From Amaricoccus macauensis_A (GTDB taxonomy: Bacteria; Pseudomonadota; Alphaproteobacteria; Rhodobacterales; Rhodobacteraceae), in the NCBI RefSeq assembly GCF_049800915.1, contig NZ_JBNAFY010000009.1, positions 62,001 to 126,000 on the forward strand: 64,000 bases of DNA, written 5' to 3'. The position numbers and the translations under genes were made by a program. Under the pieces are notes generated by a model. That model made no database searches. It was not told where the DNA came from and saw only the letters and a list, made by a program, of their open reading frames with translations. Below are positions 37,176 to 45,540 of the stretch, piece by piece. Position 1 is the stretch's first letter. The number at the start of each line of letters is the position of its first letter.

Positions 37176-38360
37176 TCACGCGGACGCAAGCAGCTTTTTC
37201 GCCGCACGCGCTATGACGATTTCCTCATTCGTCGGAACCACCAGAACGTGGGTTCGGCTGAACGTGCCGTTGATGCGGCGCTCGTTTGCCTCGTTGCGCT
37301 CCCGATCCAGTTCGATTCCTATCCAGTCCAGGCCGTCACAGATCCGGCTTCGGATATAGCGCGAGTTCTCTCCGATCCCGCCACAGAACACCAAGGCGTC
37401 AAGTCCGCCGAGTGCGGCCGCCAATCCGCCCAGTTCTCGGCGACACCGGAAGACGAAATAGTCGATAGCCTCTTTTGCCTCGGGCGTTCCTGCCGCTTCC
37501 AATGTCCGCATGTCATTGGAAAGACCGGAAATCCCGAGCAGGCCCGATTCCTTGTAGAAGAGATCCCGAACCTCGTCGATCGTCTTTCCTTCCTGCTGAA
37601 CCATGTAGAAAATGACACCGGGATCGATCTGACCAGTTCTGGTGCCCATCGGCAAACCGTCCAGTGCCGTGAACCCCATGGTGGAGACGACGGACCGTCC
37701 ATTGAGCATGCCGCACATGGACGCGCCATTTCCGAGGTGAGCGATCACAACGCGCCCTTCGCAGAGCAAGGGCGCAAAACTCTTGAGTTCGCCGGACACG
37801 TATTCATAGCTCAGGCCATGAAACCCGTATCGGCGCACGCCCTTCTCGTAATACTCGCGAGGCAGGGCGAACTCATCGTTCACTTTGGGCTGGTGCCGGT
37901 GGAACGCCGTATCGAAGCAGGCCACTTGGAGTGCCTGGGGAAACGCCTCCAAGGCAGCTTCGATGCCCGAGATATTGTGAGGCTGGTGAAGCGGCGCGAA
38001 GGGCGAGAGCGCGCGAAGTTCGCCCAGAACCCCCGGAGTCACGACCATCGGTTCGGAATACCTGGGCCCACCGTGAACCACCCGATGACCAACCGCCTCC
38101 GCATGCAGGTTGGTGATACGTTCGCGCAGCAGGTCTAGGACAGTATCGAGTGCCGACTTGTGATCACGCGCCTCCTCAGCGCTGAGGTCCCTCTGGATCT
38201 TTCCATCGAGGTCACCGAAATCCGCCTTGATCCGGGGCTGGCCCCCAATTCGTTCCACGAGACCTGCGGCTATCTCCTTTGGCGCATCGGAAATCTCGAA
38301 GACGCCAAACTTCAGCGAAGACGAACCTGCATTCAGGGTAAGTGCAATCGGCATACTCAT
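37176..38360 (-). CDS. ackA: Acetate kinase (or short-chain acyl kinase)
   Basis: A 394-aa acetokinase. Signatures: LTLNAGSSSLKFGVF at the N-terminus, AVGHRVVHGGPRYSEP, VACFDTAFHRHQP, RYGFHGLSYEYVSG, IAHLGNGASMCGMLNG and VFCGGIGENSRYIR. It interconverts acyl phosphate plus ADP with the acid plus ATP. The 4-nt overlap with the upstream phosphotransacylase shows that the two act as a pair. Butyrate or propionate use cannot be excluded given the phosphate acetyl/butyryl-type partner. Confidence 0.95.
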   Translation of the reverse strand: MSMPIALTLNAGSSSLKFGVFEISDAPKEIAAGLVERIGGQPRIKADFGDLDGKIQRDLSAEEARDHKSALDTVLDLLRERITNLHAEAVGHRVVHGGPRYSEPMVVTPGVLGELRALSPFAPLHQPHNISGIEAALEAFPQALQVACFDTAFHRHQPKVNDEFALPREYYEKGVRRYGFHGLSYEYVSGELKSFAPLLCEGRVVIAHLGNGASMCGMLNGRSVVSTMGFTALDGLPMGTRTGQIDPGVIFYMVQQEGKTIDEVRDLFYKESGLLGISGLSNDMRTLEAAGTPEAKEAIDYFVFRCRRELGGLAAALGGLDALVFCGGIGENSRYIRSRICDGLDWIGIELDRERNEANERRINGTFSRTHVLVVPTNEEIVIARAAKKLLASA

Positions 38361-39763
38361 TCGGCGGCCAGTTTCTCGATATCGCGGCCAGACATGCGCG
38401 CATGGTGGATGGCAGCGACGGCGCAGGAAGCCAGTCTGGCCATGTCGTCATCGGCCCGCGAGGTCAGGATGATCGGGCAGGAGGCCCCCATGACAAGCCC
38501 GGCGGCTTCCGCCTTGGCGATATAGGTGAGCTGTTTCGCGAGCATGTTGCCTGCATCGAGATCCGGCACGACCAGAACCTCGGCGCGGCCAGCAACATCC
38601 GACTTTATCCCTTTCGTCCGAGCTGCCGCGAGATCGACCGCGTTGTCCATGGCGAGCGGCCCTTCGACCAGTCCGCCGGTGATCTGACCACGATCTGCCA
38701 TCTTGGAAAGAAGCGCGGCGTCGACCGAAGACGGTATCGCGGGGTTCACGGTTTCCACCGCGGAGAGAACACCGACCTTGGGAACCTGGATGCCGATCGA
38801 AATCGCAAGATCAATGGCGTTCTGCACGATGTCGATCTTGGTCGGGAGGTCCGGGGCAATGTTGATTGCAGCATCCGATACGATCAGGGGATGCGGCATG
38901 CCTGGCACATCAAGGACGAAGACATGGGTGAAGCGCCGCCCCGCGCGAAGCCCGGTCTGCTTGTTCAGTGCGGCCCGAAGCAGATCGTCCGTATGCAAAT
39001 GACCCTTCATGAGCGCCTTCGCCCGACCGGCCCTGACCAGTTCGACCCCGGCATTCGCGGCTTCAGCGTGGCTGTTGATCTCGATCATCTCGAAACCGGA
39101 TATGTCCGCGCCCAACTCTGATGCGGCGGCAGAGATCTTGTCCCGGTTCCCAATCAGGATCGGTGAAATGATCGTGCGCTTCGCGGCCAGGATTGCGCCG
39201 CCGAGCGAGTTCGGCTCCTCCGGGCAAACGATGGCCGTCGGTATGGGCGGAAGCGGTTCCGCCATCCTGATCAGGGCATCGAAATGGCGATGGCGTTGAA
39301 CCACCAGTCCCGGAAGGTCATGGTCGTCCTGCGTGATCTTCTCCGTGGGCGCGACGACTACGGCCTCGCCACGGACAATCTCGACGTCATCCGCTGCGCG
39401 GCGGACGTGCGTCGCGAAGACGACCGTGCCATCTTCGTTCTTCGCCGTCAGCATGACCTTGATGACAAGCTCATCCCCTGCATGCGCCCGGCCGACGAAG
39501 TCGAAGTGCTGCGAACAGTAGAGCGTTCCAGGCCCCGGGAGAATATTGCCCAGTACTGCGGAAACGATAGAGCCGCACCACATGCTTGGCGCGACGGGTT
39601 CTTCGCGTTCACCGCCTTCCCGGTCCGTATCGGGTAGATGCATCGGGTTGTGATTGCCGGAGGCGACCGCAAAGATATAGAAGTCATCTACAGTGCAAAC
39701 GCGGTGCAACTCATAGCTGTCGCCGATCTGCAGTTCGTCATAAGTCTTGTTTTCAGTAATCAT
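38357..39763 (-). CDS. MaoC hydratase-like domain fused to phosphate acetyl/butyryltransferase
   Basis: A 468-aa two-domain protein. Residues 1-150 form a hot-dog MaoC-like domain (YDELQIGDSYELHRVCTVDD, VASGNHNPMHLP, FDFVGRAHAGDEL); the NHNPMH element carries the hydratase-type Asn-His pair. Residues about 165-468 form the phosphotransacylase (FEMIEINSHAEAANAGVELV, MKGHLHTDDLLRAAL, LIVSDAAINIAPDL, GPLAMDNAVDLAAA). Annotated relatives are called bifunctional enoyl-CoA hydratase/phosphate acetyltransferase. It overlaps ackA by 4 nt downstream and ends 3 nt inside the DUF3141 gene region upstream. It would hydrate an enoyl-CoA and convert acyl-CoA to acyl phosphate. Confidence 0.92.
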   Translation of the reverse strand: MITENKTYDELQIGDSYELHRVCTVDDFYIFAVASGNHNPMHLPDTDREGGEREEPVAPSMWCGSIVSAVLGNILPGPGTLYCSQHFDFVGRAHAGDELVIKVMLTAKNEDGTVVFATHVRRAADDVEIVRGEAVVVAPTEKITQDDHDLPGLVVQRHRHFDALIRMAEPLPPIPTAIVCPEEPNSLGGAILAAKRTIISPILIGNRDKISAAASELGADISGFEMIEINSHAEAANAGVELVRAGRAKALMKGHLHTDDLLRAALNKQTGLRAGRRFTHVFVLDVPGMPHPLIVSDAAINIAPDLPTKIDIVQNAIDLAISIGIQVPKVGVLSAVETVNPAIPSSVDAALLSKMADRGQITGGLVEGPLAMDNAVDLAAARTKGIKSDVAGRAEVLVVPDLDAGNMLAKQLTYIAKAEAAGLVMGASCPIILTSRADDDMARLASCAVAAIHHARMSGRDIEKLAAE

Positions 39764-42201
39764 TGTGCTGCTGTCCCGAATTCGGAATTGCCACCCTCCG
39801 AGGCTAGAGGATCATCGAGCACGTCGACTATGGTCGTGTCCAGCCCGAGCACTTCACGGAACCTCCGGAGGAGTTCGAACGTATGCGGGGCCATTTCGTC
39901 TATGGGACCAGGTACGAACTGCACCACCTTCACCGCGAGTTCGCGAGATGCTGCATCAGGGAACAGGCTGGGCAGGGACTCGATGGCCTTTTCCGGCTCA
40001 TAGGTTGCGATCAATGTCTGCTCGTGAATGATACGTGCACGCTCCTCCATCGACAGTGACATGAACGGCTCATCCTGGGTGAGAACCCGGGCGGAGCGCT
40101 CAAGCCGATCACGACGAACCGTCCCGCGCGATTCCGAGAGAAGGATCAGCATTCGGACCACCCCCTCGACGAAACCACCAGACGAAATATGAGCAAGTGC
40201 CGATTGCACTTCAGGGAGGAATCGTAGCTGTTCTGGGGTCTTCAGGGTCCGGCGGGTCGAATTCCGCTTGCCATAACGACGTGCCCAGGGCGTGTTCCAG
40301 ACCGAGTAGAACATCATCTCATAGGCCGCATCGCGCAGGTCGCGGAACATGTCGAGTTGCTGGGTATACAGATCCGCGAAAATTTGTTCCGCCTGGGCGA
40401 AAGGGTTCTCAGGAGCACAGGGAGTACGATTTCCAGCTGTCGTTTGGGCGGCACTCTGCAGCTGAGCCATGAGGGGATTCCGGCTCGACATCATGCTGCG
40501 CTGGAGCCTCAGCGGATGCATGACCCGGGAGATCTCCGCCATGGGCGGCGTGACTGTGGCCTGCACAACGGGGCGTACCCACGTATCATACAGTTCGGAC
40601 TGGATCTCGGACAGCCTTGCCACGGCACCAAAAGCCTCTTCATCCTCCCTTCCGTCGTCGATCTTGTTCAGGTCATCAAAGGTGCGTTCCGCGAAGCTTA
40701 CCGTGTATTCGTGGCCGGTCGGGCCTCTGTTTTCCACGGTGTCGATCTGCATCTGATAAAGCCCCGGTGCCAGGGCCTCGATCGTCTTCAGGGTCGACGC
40801 GACTTCGGTATGCTCCTTCTTGGCGATCTTGGAAGAAACGAAAATTCCGAGGTGCCCGACCTGGTCGTGGAGGACATAGACAATACGTTGCCCCCGGATC
40901 CGGATTTCATCCACGCTCGCGTAGGTATCGGTGATCCAGTTGAGGGCCTGCTGAGGCGGGGTGATGTTGTCTCCGTGGCTGGCAAAGCAGATGACGGGCG
41001 CACGGGTCTTCTTGATGTCGATGGGCCGGCCGGTCTCGAGGAAAGCTTCGTTCCGGGTCAACTTGTTGCCAACAAAAAGCTGTTCGACGATCCAGTGGAT
41101 TTCCGCCTCGTTGAGAAGGAAGTATCCTCCCCACCATTTCTCGAACTCGAGGAAGCGTTTCCGGCCTGTGTCGATCGTCGTGAAGACGTCGTAATACTTG
41201 CGGAAAAAGTTTCGGCTCGGGTTCAGCATCTCGAAGTTGGAGACGAGATGCGCCCCGTCGAAAACTCCGGCCCCAAGATCGGAAAAGAACAACGGCATCC
41301 ATGTGCCACCCAGGACGCCGCCATTGTAGCGCATCGGGTTCGTGCCAACTTCCCCTGACCATGTTGCCACAGGTGCACCGCTCAGAACGATCGGACCGAC
41401 AATATCTGGATTGGTCGCGGCCAGAACCAATGTCGCCCAACCGCCCTGGCAGTTTCCTACAACCACCGGTTTGGGGCTCTCCGGGTGTCGTCTGGCAACC
41501 TCCCTCACAAACTCGGCCTCAGCCTGCGTGACGCTCGCAAGCGTCTGACCCGGTTCCGGCATGCGGCGAAAGCTCACGAAATAGACCGGATGACCGTCAC
41601 GCAGTGCCACACCAACCTGACTGTCGGGTTTGAAACCGCCAATACCAGAACCATGACCTGCGCGCGGATCCACGATTACATATGGCCGCTTTGCATCGAT
41701 CACTTCGATGCCGCGTGGCGGGATAATGCGGAGCAATTGATAGTTGCACGGGTTCGGCAGATCCGCACCATCCACGATGATTTCGTAGTCGTAGACGAGA
41801 ACCGGCGGACAATCGGCAGCCTCGTGATCCAGAAAGATGTCACCGCGCTCGCGCAAGGTATCCATGAAGAGGACCGTTCTTTCCCCGCGATCCCGCAAAT
41901 AGGAAAGCCAGTCCTGTACGAGATCCCCGCCAGCCCGCTCCGTGGCTGTCATGCTACGGGTGCATTCGACCAGATTGTCGATCGTCTTCTGGGTTCTTTC
42001 GGAATGCGTACGCGCGATGTTCGAACTGTGTCGCGTTGAGGAACGCATCAAGAGTTCGCCTGCGTCATTCAGGTCATGGAACCCCGTTGCGAAGTGTTCG
42101 AGCCCTTCGCCCGGCGAACTTGTGAACTGTTCATAGAAAGACCGGGCAAACTCCTCGGCCTTCCTGAAATTCGGCGCTGAGCGGTCCATTTTTGTCTCCA
42201 T
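39760..42201 (-). CDS. DUF3141 protein with PHA-synthase-like alpha/beta hydrolase core
   Basis: An 813-aa protein. An N-terminal helical, phasin-like part (about 1-110) precedes an alpha/beta hydrolase core. The nucleophile elbow is GNCQGGW (Cys about 251), the G-x-C-x-G-G lipase box of PHA synthases rather than a serine elbow. Candidate partners are the Asp in ASHGDNITPP (about 411) and the His in HDQVGHLGIF (about 450). A long helical C-terminal region follows (about 500-813). The ATG at 42201 overlaps the fabI stop (TGATG). This suggests a thioester-forming enzyme acting on hydroxyacyl-CoA or polymer, but no activity is established by the sequence. Confidence 0.85.
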   Translation of the reverse strand: METKMDRSAPNFRKAEEFARSFYEQFTSSPGEGLEHFATGFHDLNDAGELLMRSSTRHSSNIARTHSERTQKTIDNLVECTRSMTATERAGGDLVQDWLSYLRDRGERTVLFMDTLRERGDIFLDHEAADCPPVLVYDYEIIVDGADLPNPCNYQLLRIIPPRGIEVIDAKRPYVIVDPRAGHGSGIGGFKPDSQVGVALRDGHPVYFVSFRRMPEPGQTLASVTQAEAEFVREVARRHPESPKPVVVGNCQGGWATLVLAATNPDIVGPIVLSGAPVATWSGEVGTNPMRYNGGVLGGTWMPLFFSDLGAGVFDGAHLVSNFEMLNPSRNFFRKYYDVFTTIDTGRKRFLEFEKWWGGYFLLNEAEIHWIVEQLFVGNKLTRNEAFLETGRPIDIKKTRAPVICFASHGDNITPPQQALNWITDTYASVDEIRIRGQRIVYVLHDQVGHLGIFVSSKIAKKEHTEVASTLKTIEALAPGLYQMQIDTVENRGPTGHEYTVSFAERTFDDLNKIDDGREDEEAFGAVARLSEIQSELYDTWVRPVVQATVTPPMAEISRVMHPLRLQRSMMSSRNPLMAQLQSAAQTTAGNRTPCAPENPFAQAEQIFADLYTQQLDMFRDLRDAAYEMMFYSVWNTPWARRYGKRNSTRRTLKTPEQLRFLPEVQSALAHISSGGFVEGVVRMLILLSESRGTVRRDRLERSARVLTQDEPFMSLSMEERARIIHEQTLIATYEPEKAIESLPSLFPDAASRELAVKVVQFVPGPIDEMAPHTFELLRRFREVLGLDTTIVDVLDDPLASEGGNSEFGTAAQ

Positions 42202-42965
42202 CAACCTACGATGCTGTATCCGCCGTCAATCGGATGAACTCCCCCCGTAAGGTTGCTTGCTTCCTTGCTTGCGAGAAATACCGAGTAGGCCCCGACATCC
42301 TCGATCGTGGCGAGCATGTGGGTCGGCGCGCGGCTGGCCGCTGCGTTGAGAAGGTCATCGAACTCCTTGATCCCAGACGCCGCCCGAGTCTTCAAAGGCC
42401 CGGGAGACAGGGCATGCACCGAAATTCCCTTGGACCCCAGTTCGGCTGCAGCGTAGCGAACGACCGATTCAAGGGCAGCCTTGACCGGCCCCATGACGTT
42501 GTAGTGTTCAACAACCTTTTCGGAACCGTAGAAACTCACTGTCATGCAGGTTCCGCCACTCGGCATGAGTGGCTCGGCAAGACGGATCATCCTCAGAAAG
42601 GAATGCACCGATACGTCCACCGCGATGCCGAACCCCTTTGCCGAGCAATCGACCACGCGACCGTGCAAATCCTCCTTGGGGCAGAAGGCAATCGAATGCA
42701 GGATGGTATCGATCCTACCCCAACGGGACCTGATCTCCTCGAATACGGTCTCGAGCTGACCGTCTTCCGTGACATTCAGCGGCATGAAGATTTCCGCACC
42801 GAGTTCTTCTGCTATCGGCGCAACATGCGGCTTGGCCTTTTCGTTCAGGTAGGTGATCGCAATTTCGGCGCCCGCCTCGCGCATCGCCTTGGCACAACCG
42901 TAGGCAATGGATTGATCATTGGCGATACCGACAACTAGAGCCTTCTGACCTTCGAGAGAAAACAT
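42201..42965 (-). CDS. fabI: Enoyl-[acyl-carrier-protein] reductase FabI
   Basis: A 254-aa SDR of the FabI class. The NAD-binding start is ALVVGIANDQSIAYGCAKAM, then LHSIAFCPKEDLHGRVVDCS and the active site SFYGSEKVVEHYNVMGPVKA with the Y-x6-K pair. SPGPLKTRAASGI and the GGVHPIDGGYSIVG tail are also typical. It is the first gene of a six-gene overlapping operon, so this copy may serve polyhydroxyalkanoate-linked acyl conversion rather than bulk fatty-acid synthesis. That role is inference from context. Confidence 0.92.
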   Translation of the reverse strand: MFSLEGQKALVVGIANDQSIAYGCAKAMREAGAEIAITYLNEKAKPHVAPIAEELGAEIFMPLNVTEDGQLETVFEEIRSRWGRIDTILHSIAFCPKEDLHGRVVDCSAKGFGIAVDVSVHSFLRMIRLAEPLMPSGGTCMTVSFYGSEKVVEHYNVMGPVKAALESVVRYAAAELGSKGISVHALSPGPLKTRAASGIKEFDDLLNAAASRAPTHMLATIEDVGAYSVFLASKEASNLTGGVHPIDGGYSIVG

Positions 42966-42979
42966 TCGCCACTCCGAAT

Positions 42980-42994
42980 CCGGTATACTACCGG
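42980..42994 (-). promoter_or_regulatory. Palindrome CCGGTA-TAC-TACCGG in the fabI leader
   Basis: Perfect 6-bp arms around TAC, 15 bp before the fabI start codon. It could be an operator or a leader hairpin. No factor is assigned. Confidence 0.4.
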
Positions 42995-43006
42995 GATTAG
43001 CCTATG

Positions 43007-43017
43007 CTGCGTTGCAG
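43007..43017 (-). promoter_or_regulatory. Candidate PhaR operator CTGCGTTGCAG
   Basis: CTGC-GTT-GCAG fits the CTGC-N3-GCAG sequence recognised by the PHA-responsive repressor PhaR (described for Paracoccus denitrificans), and is extended to TGCTGC/GCAGCA. It ends 42 bp upstream of the fabI ATG, where a repressor would cover the promoter. Confidence 0.65.
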
Positions 43018-43430
43018 CAATATGAAACCCGTCTTTCTTCCGGGTTCGTAATTTTCTTGCGCCCAATGCCGCACAGCCATTTCATTGAACAGCATCCTTA
43101 TCAAATTGCATGCCAATCGCTGCGCCCGTGTCTTGCGAAACGCGGGCGCATCTTGATGCCATGCGAGTTTTGTGGCGCAAGAATAGAGGTATCCTGCAAC
43201 AGTATCATGACCCGGAGGGTGAGCCAAAAAGCCAAGAAGGATAGTTATGTTAAATACTATCTCTTTGCCGTCTTGAAGTTCAGCAAGCTGCAATCGCAAA
43301 CCAATCGACTCGCTTGAAATTTGCAATCATCTGGGGCGATCTCTAGGTTGTCCCGCACCGGTATCTCATGGTGGCAGAACGTGAGATTTCACCACGGTAG
43401 AATATTGCAATCTATACGGAAACGCGCAAT

Positions 43431-44804
43431 TTGAACTGGATTATCGCTCATTTCGAAATTGTCTTTGGGGGAACCCTGGCAATTTTTGCCGTGCTGCTTC
43501 TGGTCCAGAAGCGCAGGTCGCCGCAGTCGACGGCAGCCTGGTTGCTCTTCGTTTTTCTCGCTCCGTATATTGCTCTTCCCGCCTTCCTGATGTTCGGCGT
43601 GCGCAAACCGAAATCTGCACGACAACTCAAGTTCTTCGACAGACCGGAAATGCCGCCTGTTCGCTCTGATCTTGACGAGACGTTCCGCGCTTATGGACTG
43701 CCGCCTGCGCAGTCCGGCAATCGGTTCAAGTTACTGACCACCGGCGAAGAAGCGTATGCGGCGCTTCGCGATATGATCCACAAGGCGCAAAGATCGATCG
43801 ATTCCGAGTTCTATATCGTCGCGAACGATCCGGTCGGAACGGCATTCGTCGAGCTTCTTGTGGATCGCGCTCGAGCGGGTGTCCGCGTTCGGTTGCTCAT
43901 AGACTATTTTGGCGGTCTTTCGCGCCCGCGGGATGCGCTCAAAAAACTTGAGGAGGCCGGTGGCGAAGTCCTTCTATCGTTACCATTCCTTGGTTTGCCG
44001 GGGTCCGGTCGGATCAATTTGCGAAACCACAGAAAGACCCTAATTGTCGACGATTGCTTGGCGTTTGCTGGCGGAATGAACATTGGTCTGGACTATATGT
44101 CTCTTGGCGATGGTTCCGCGCCGGCGCAATGGACAGATTTGTCATTCTTGATCGAGGGGCCCGCGGTCGAAGTCTATCGTGAGGTTCTCTTCTCGGATAT
44201 TCGAGCCGCTCAGCGACACCAAGGAGCGCAAACTGATGCAATCTGCGCTCTTCCGGCGAGCGAGAACGAAGGCGCAATTTTGCAGTCCGTTGCGTCAGGG
44301 CCGGACTTCTTCATGGATGCTCTTCACGATGGGATTGTAAGCGCGATATATCGCGCGAGACAGCGGGTTTATATCGTTACGCCCTATTTCCTGCCGACCG
44401 ATCATCTGTCCCACGCACTTTACATCGCCTGCCAAAGGGGTCTGGATGTCAGGCTGCTGATACCGGAGAAATCCAACCAATCACTCGCCAACCTTGCACG
44501 AGGCTCCTACCTCAGAACGTTCAGGGATGTCGGCGGCAGGGTTTTCATGCTCAAAGGTGGCATGATCCATGCCAAAGCCGGGATCATAGATGACCTGGGA
44601 TGGGCCGGATCCGCCAATTTCGACGTACGATCCATGTATCTCAACTACGAGATCGCAACATTCATCCATGACACCGGGACGTTGCATCACCTGGAAGACT
44701 GGATGACATCGCAGTTTGCGCGCTGCGAAGAAGGACTTCCAGATATCAGCTTGCCGCGCAGGATCGCTGAAGGTGCGTTTCGACTTGCGGCCCCCGTCCT
44801 TTGA
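43431..44804 (+). CDS. Cardiolipin synthase-like phospholipase D protein
   Basis: A 457-aa membrane protein. Two N-terminal hydrophobic helices (FGGTLAIFAVLLLVQKR and AAWLLFVFLAPYIALPAFLM) match the PLDc_N segment of ClsA. Two HKD motifs follow: NHRKTLIVDD (about 198; H-x-K with the T/L spacing and GGMN) and IHAKAGIIDD (about 378, followed by GSANFD). It likely joins two phosphatidylglycerols to cardiolipin. The start is a TTG at 43431 with weak upstream pairing. It overlaps the next gene by 4 nt. Confidence 0.9.
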   Translation: MNWIIAHFEIVFGGTLAIFAVLLLVQKRRSPQSTAAWLLFVFLAPYIALPAFLMFGVRKPKSARQLKFFDRPEMPPVRSDLDETFRAYGLPPAQSGNRFKLLTTGEEAYAALRDMIHKAQRSIDSEFYIVANDPVGTAFVELLVDRARAGVRVRLLIDYFGGLSRPRDALKKLEEAGGEVLLSLPFLGLPGSGRINLRNHRKTLIVDDCLAFAGGMNIGLDYMSLGDGSAPAQWTDLSFLIEGPAVEVYREVLFSDIRAAQRHQGAQTDAICALPASENEGAILQSVASGPDFFMDALHDGIVSAIYRARQRVYIVTPYFLPTDHLSHALYIACQRGLDVRLLIPEKSNQSLANLARGSYLRTFRDVGGRVFMLKGGMIHAKAGIIDDLGWAGSANFDVRSMYLNYEIATFIHDTGTLHHLEDWMTSQFARCEEGLPDISLPRRIAEGAFRLAAPVL

Positions 44805-45517
44805 GAGAGCTCATGCACGATACCGGCAAACTCAGAGCGGTCAGCTACAATATCCGTAAAGCCATGGGCACGGATCGCCGGCGGCGACCAGGCCGCATTC
44901 TTGACATAATCAATAGCCTCTCCCCGGATATCGTGCTGCTCCAGGAAGCAGATCTGAGGCTCTTTGGCCGTCCAACGGTCCTGCCGCGTGACGCGATTGA
45001 AGCGCGAACCGGACTTGTGCCCATGCTGGTTGCAAAGACGACACACAGCCTGGGATGGCACGGGAATGCCGTTCTTGTACGACCCGAGGCCTTGCAAGGG
45101 CCGATAATCCAGATCGACCTTCCGGGCCTGGAACCTCGCGGTGCCGTTATCGCCGAGCTTGAGCTGGGCGGCACGAAGATGCGCGTGGTCGCAGCGCATC
45201 TCGGGTTGCTACGTCGTTCCAGAAGAAAGCAACTTGACGCCTTGAACACCCGACTGCACGGTCTCGCACATCTGCCAACTCTGGTTGGTGGCGATTTCAA
45301 TGAATGGTCGACCCAGGAAGGCCTGGGGCGTCTTGCACGGCATTTTGAGATCCTGGCACCCGGAAAGACTTTTCATGTCCGGCGGCCGATCGCTTCGCTT
45401 GACCGATTTGCCTTCTCCGACGGGTTGCAGCCAATCGCATATGGCGTCGAGATCAACGAGGTTACCCGCGTCGCTTCCGATCACTACCCGATCTGGATCG
45501 ATTTTCGGGTCGCCTAG
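44801..45517 (+). CDS. Endonuclease/exonuclease/phosphatase-family protein
   Basis: A 238-aa EEP-fold hydrolase. Motifs: LRAVSYNIRKAMG (Asn), DIVLLQEAD (metal-binding Glu), HGNAVLVR, RVVAAHLGLLRRSR, LVGGDFNEW and VASDHYPIWIDF (catalytic His). The TTG at 44801 gives TTGA overlap with the PLD stop; ATG 44813 is an alternative. EEP proteins are often paired with cardiolipin-synthase-like PLD genes in Proteobacteria, suggesting a lipid phosphoesterase role rather than DNA repair. Confidence 0.88.
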   Translation: MRELMHDTGKLRAVSYNIRKAMGTDRRRRPGRILDIINSLSPDIVLLQEADLRLFGRPTVLPRDAIEARTGLVPMLVAKTTHSLGWHGNAVLVRPEALQGPIIQIDLPGLEPRGAVIAELELGGTKMRVVAAHLGLLRRSRRKQLDALNTRLHGLAHLPTLVGGDFNEWSTQEGLGRLARHFEILAPGKTFHVRRPIASLDRFAFSDGLQPIAYGVEINEVTRVASDHYPIWIDFRVA

Positions 45518-45540
45518 GCTCTGTGCATGCGATTCTGAGC

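Larger units (their letters stand above)
42966..43430. other. Divergent promoter region between fabI operon and PLD gene
   Basis: About 465 bp without a supportable gene. It holds a PhaR-type site at 43007, a palindrome at 42980, and AT-rich stretches near 43220-43330 that could hold the plus-strand promoter. A 101-aa plus-strand frame at 43012-43317 has Cys-rich, non-family composition. Confidence 0.5.

Noticed and set aside
43012..43317. 101-aa plus-strand frame between fabI and the PLD gene
   Set aside because: Cysteine-rich, no family resemblance, and it overlaps the PhaR-type operator; treated as intergenic.
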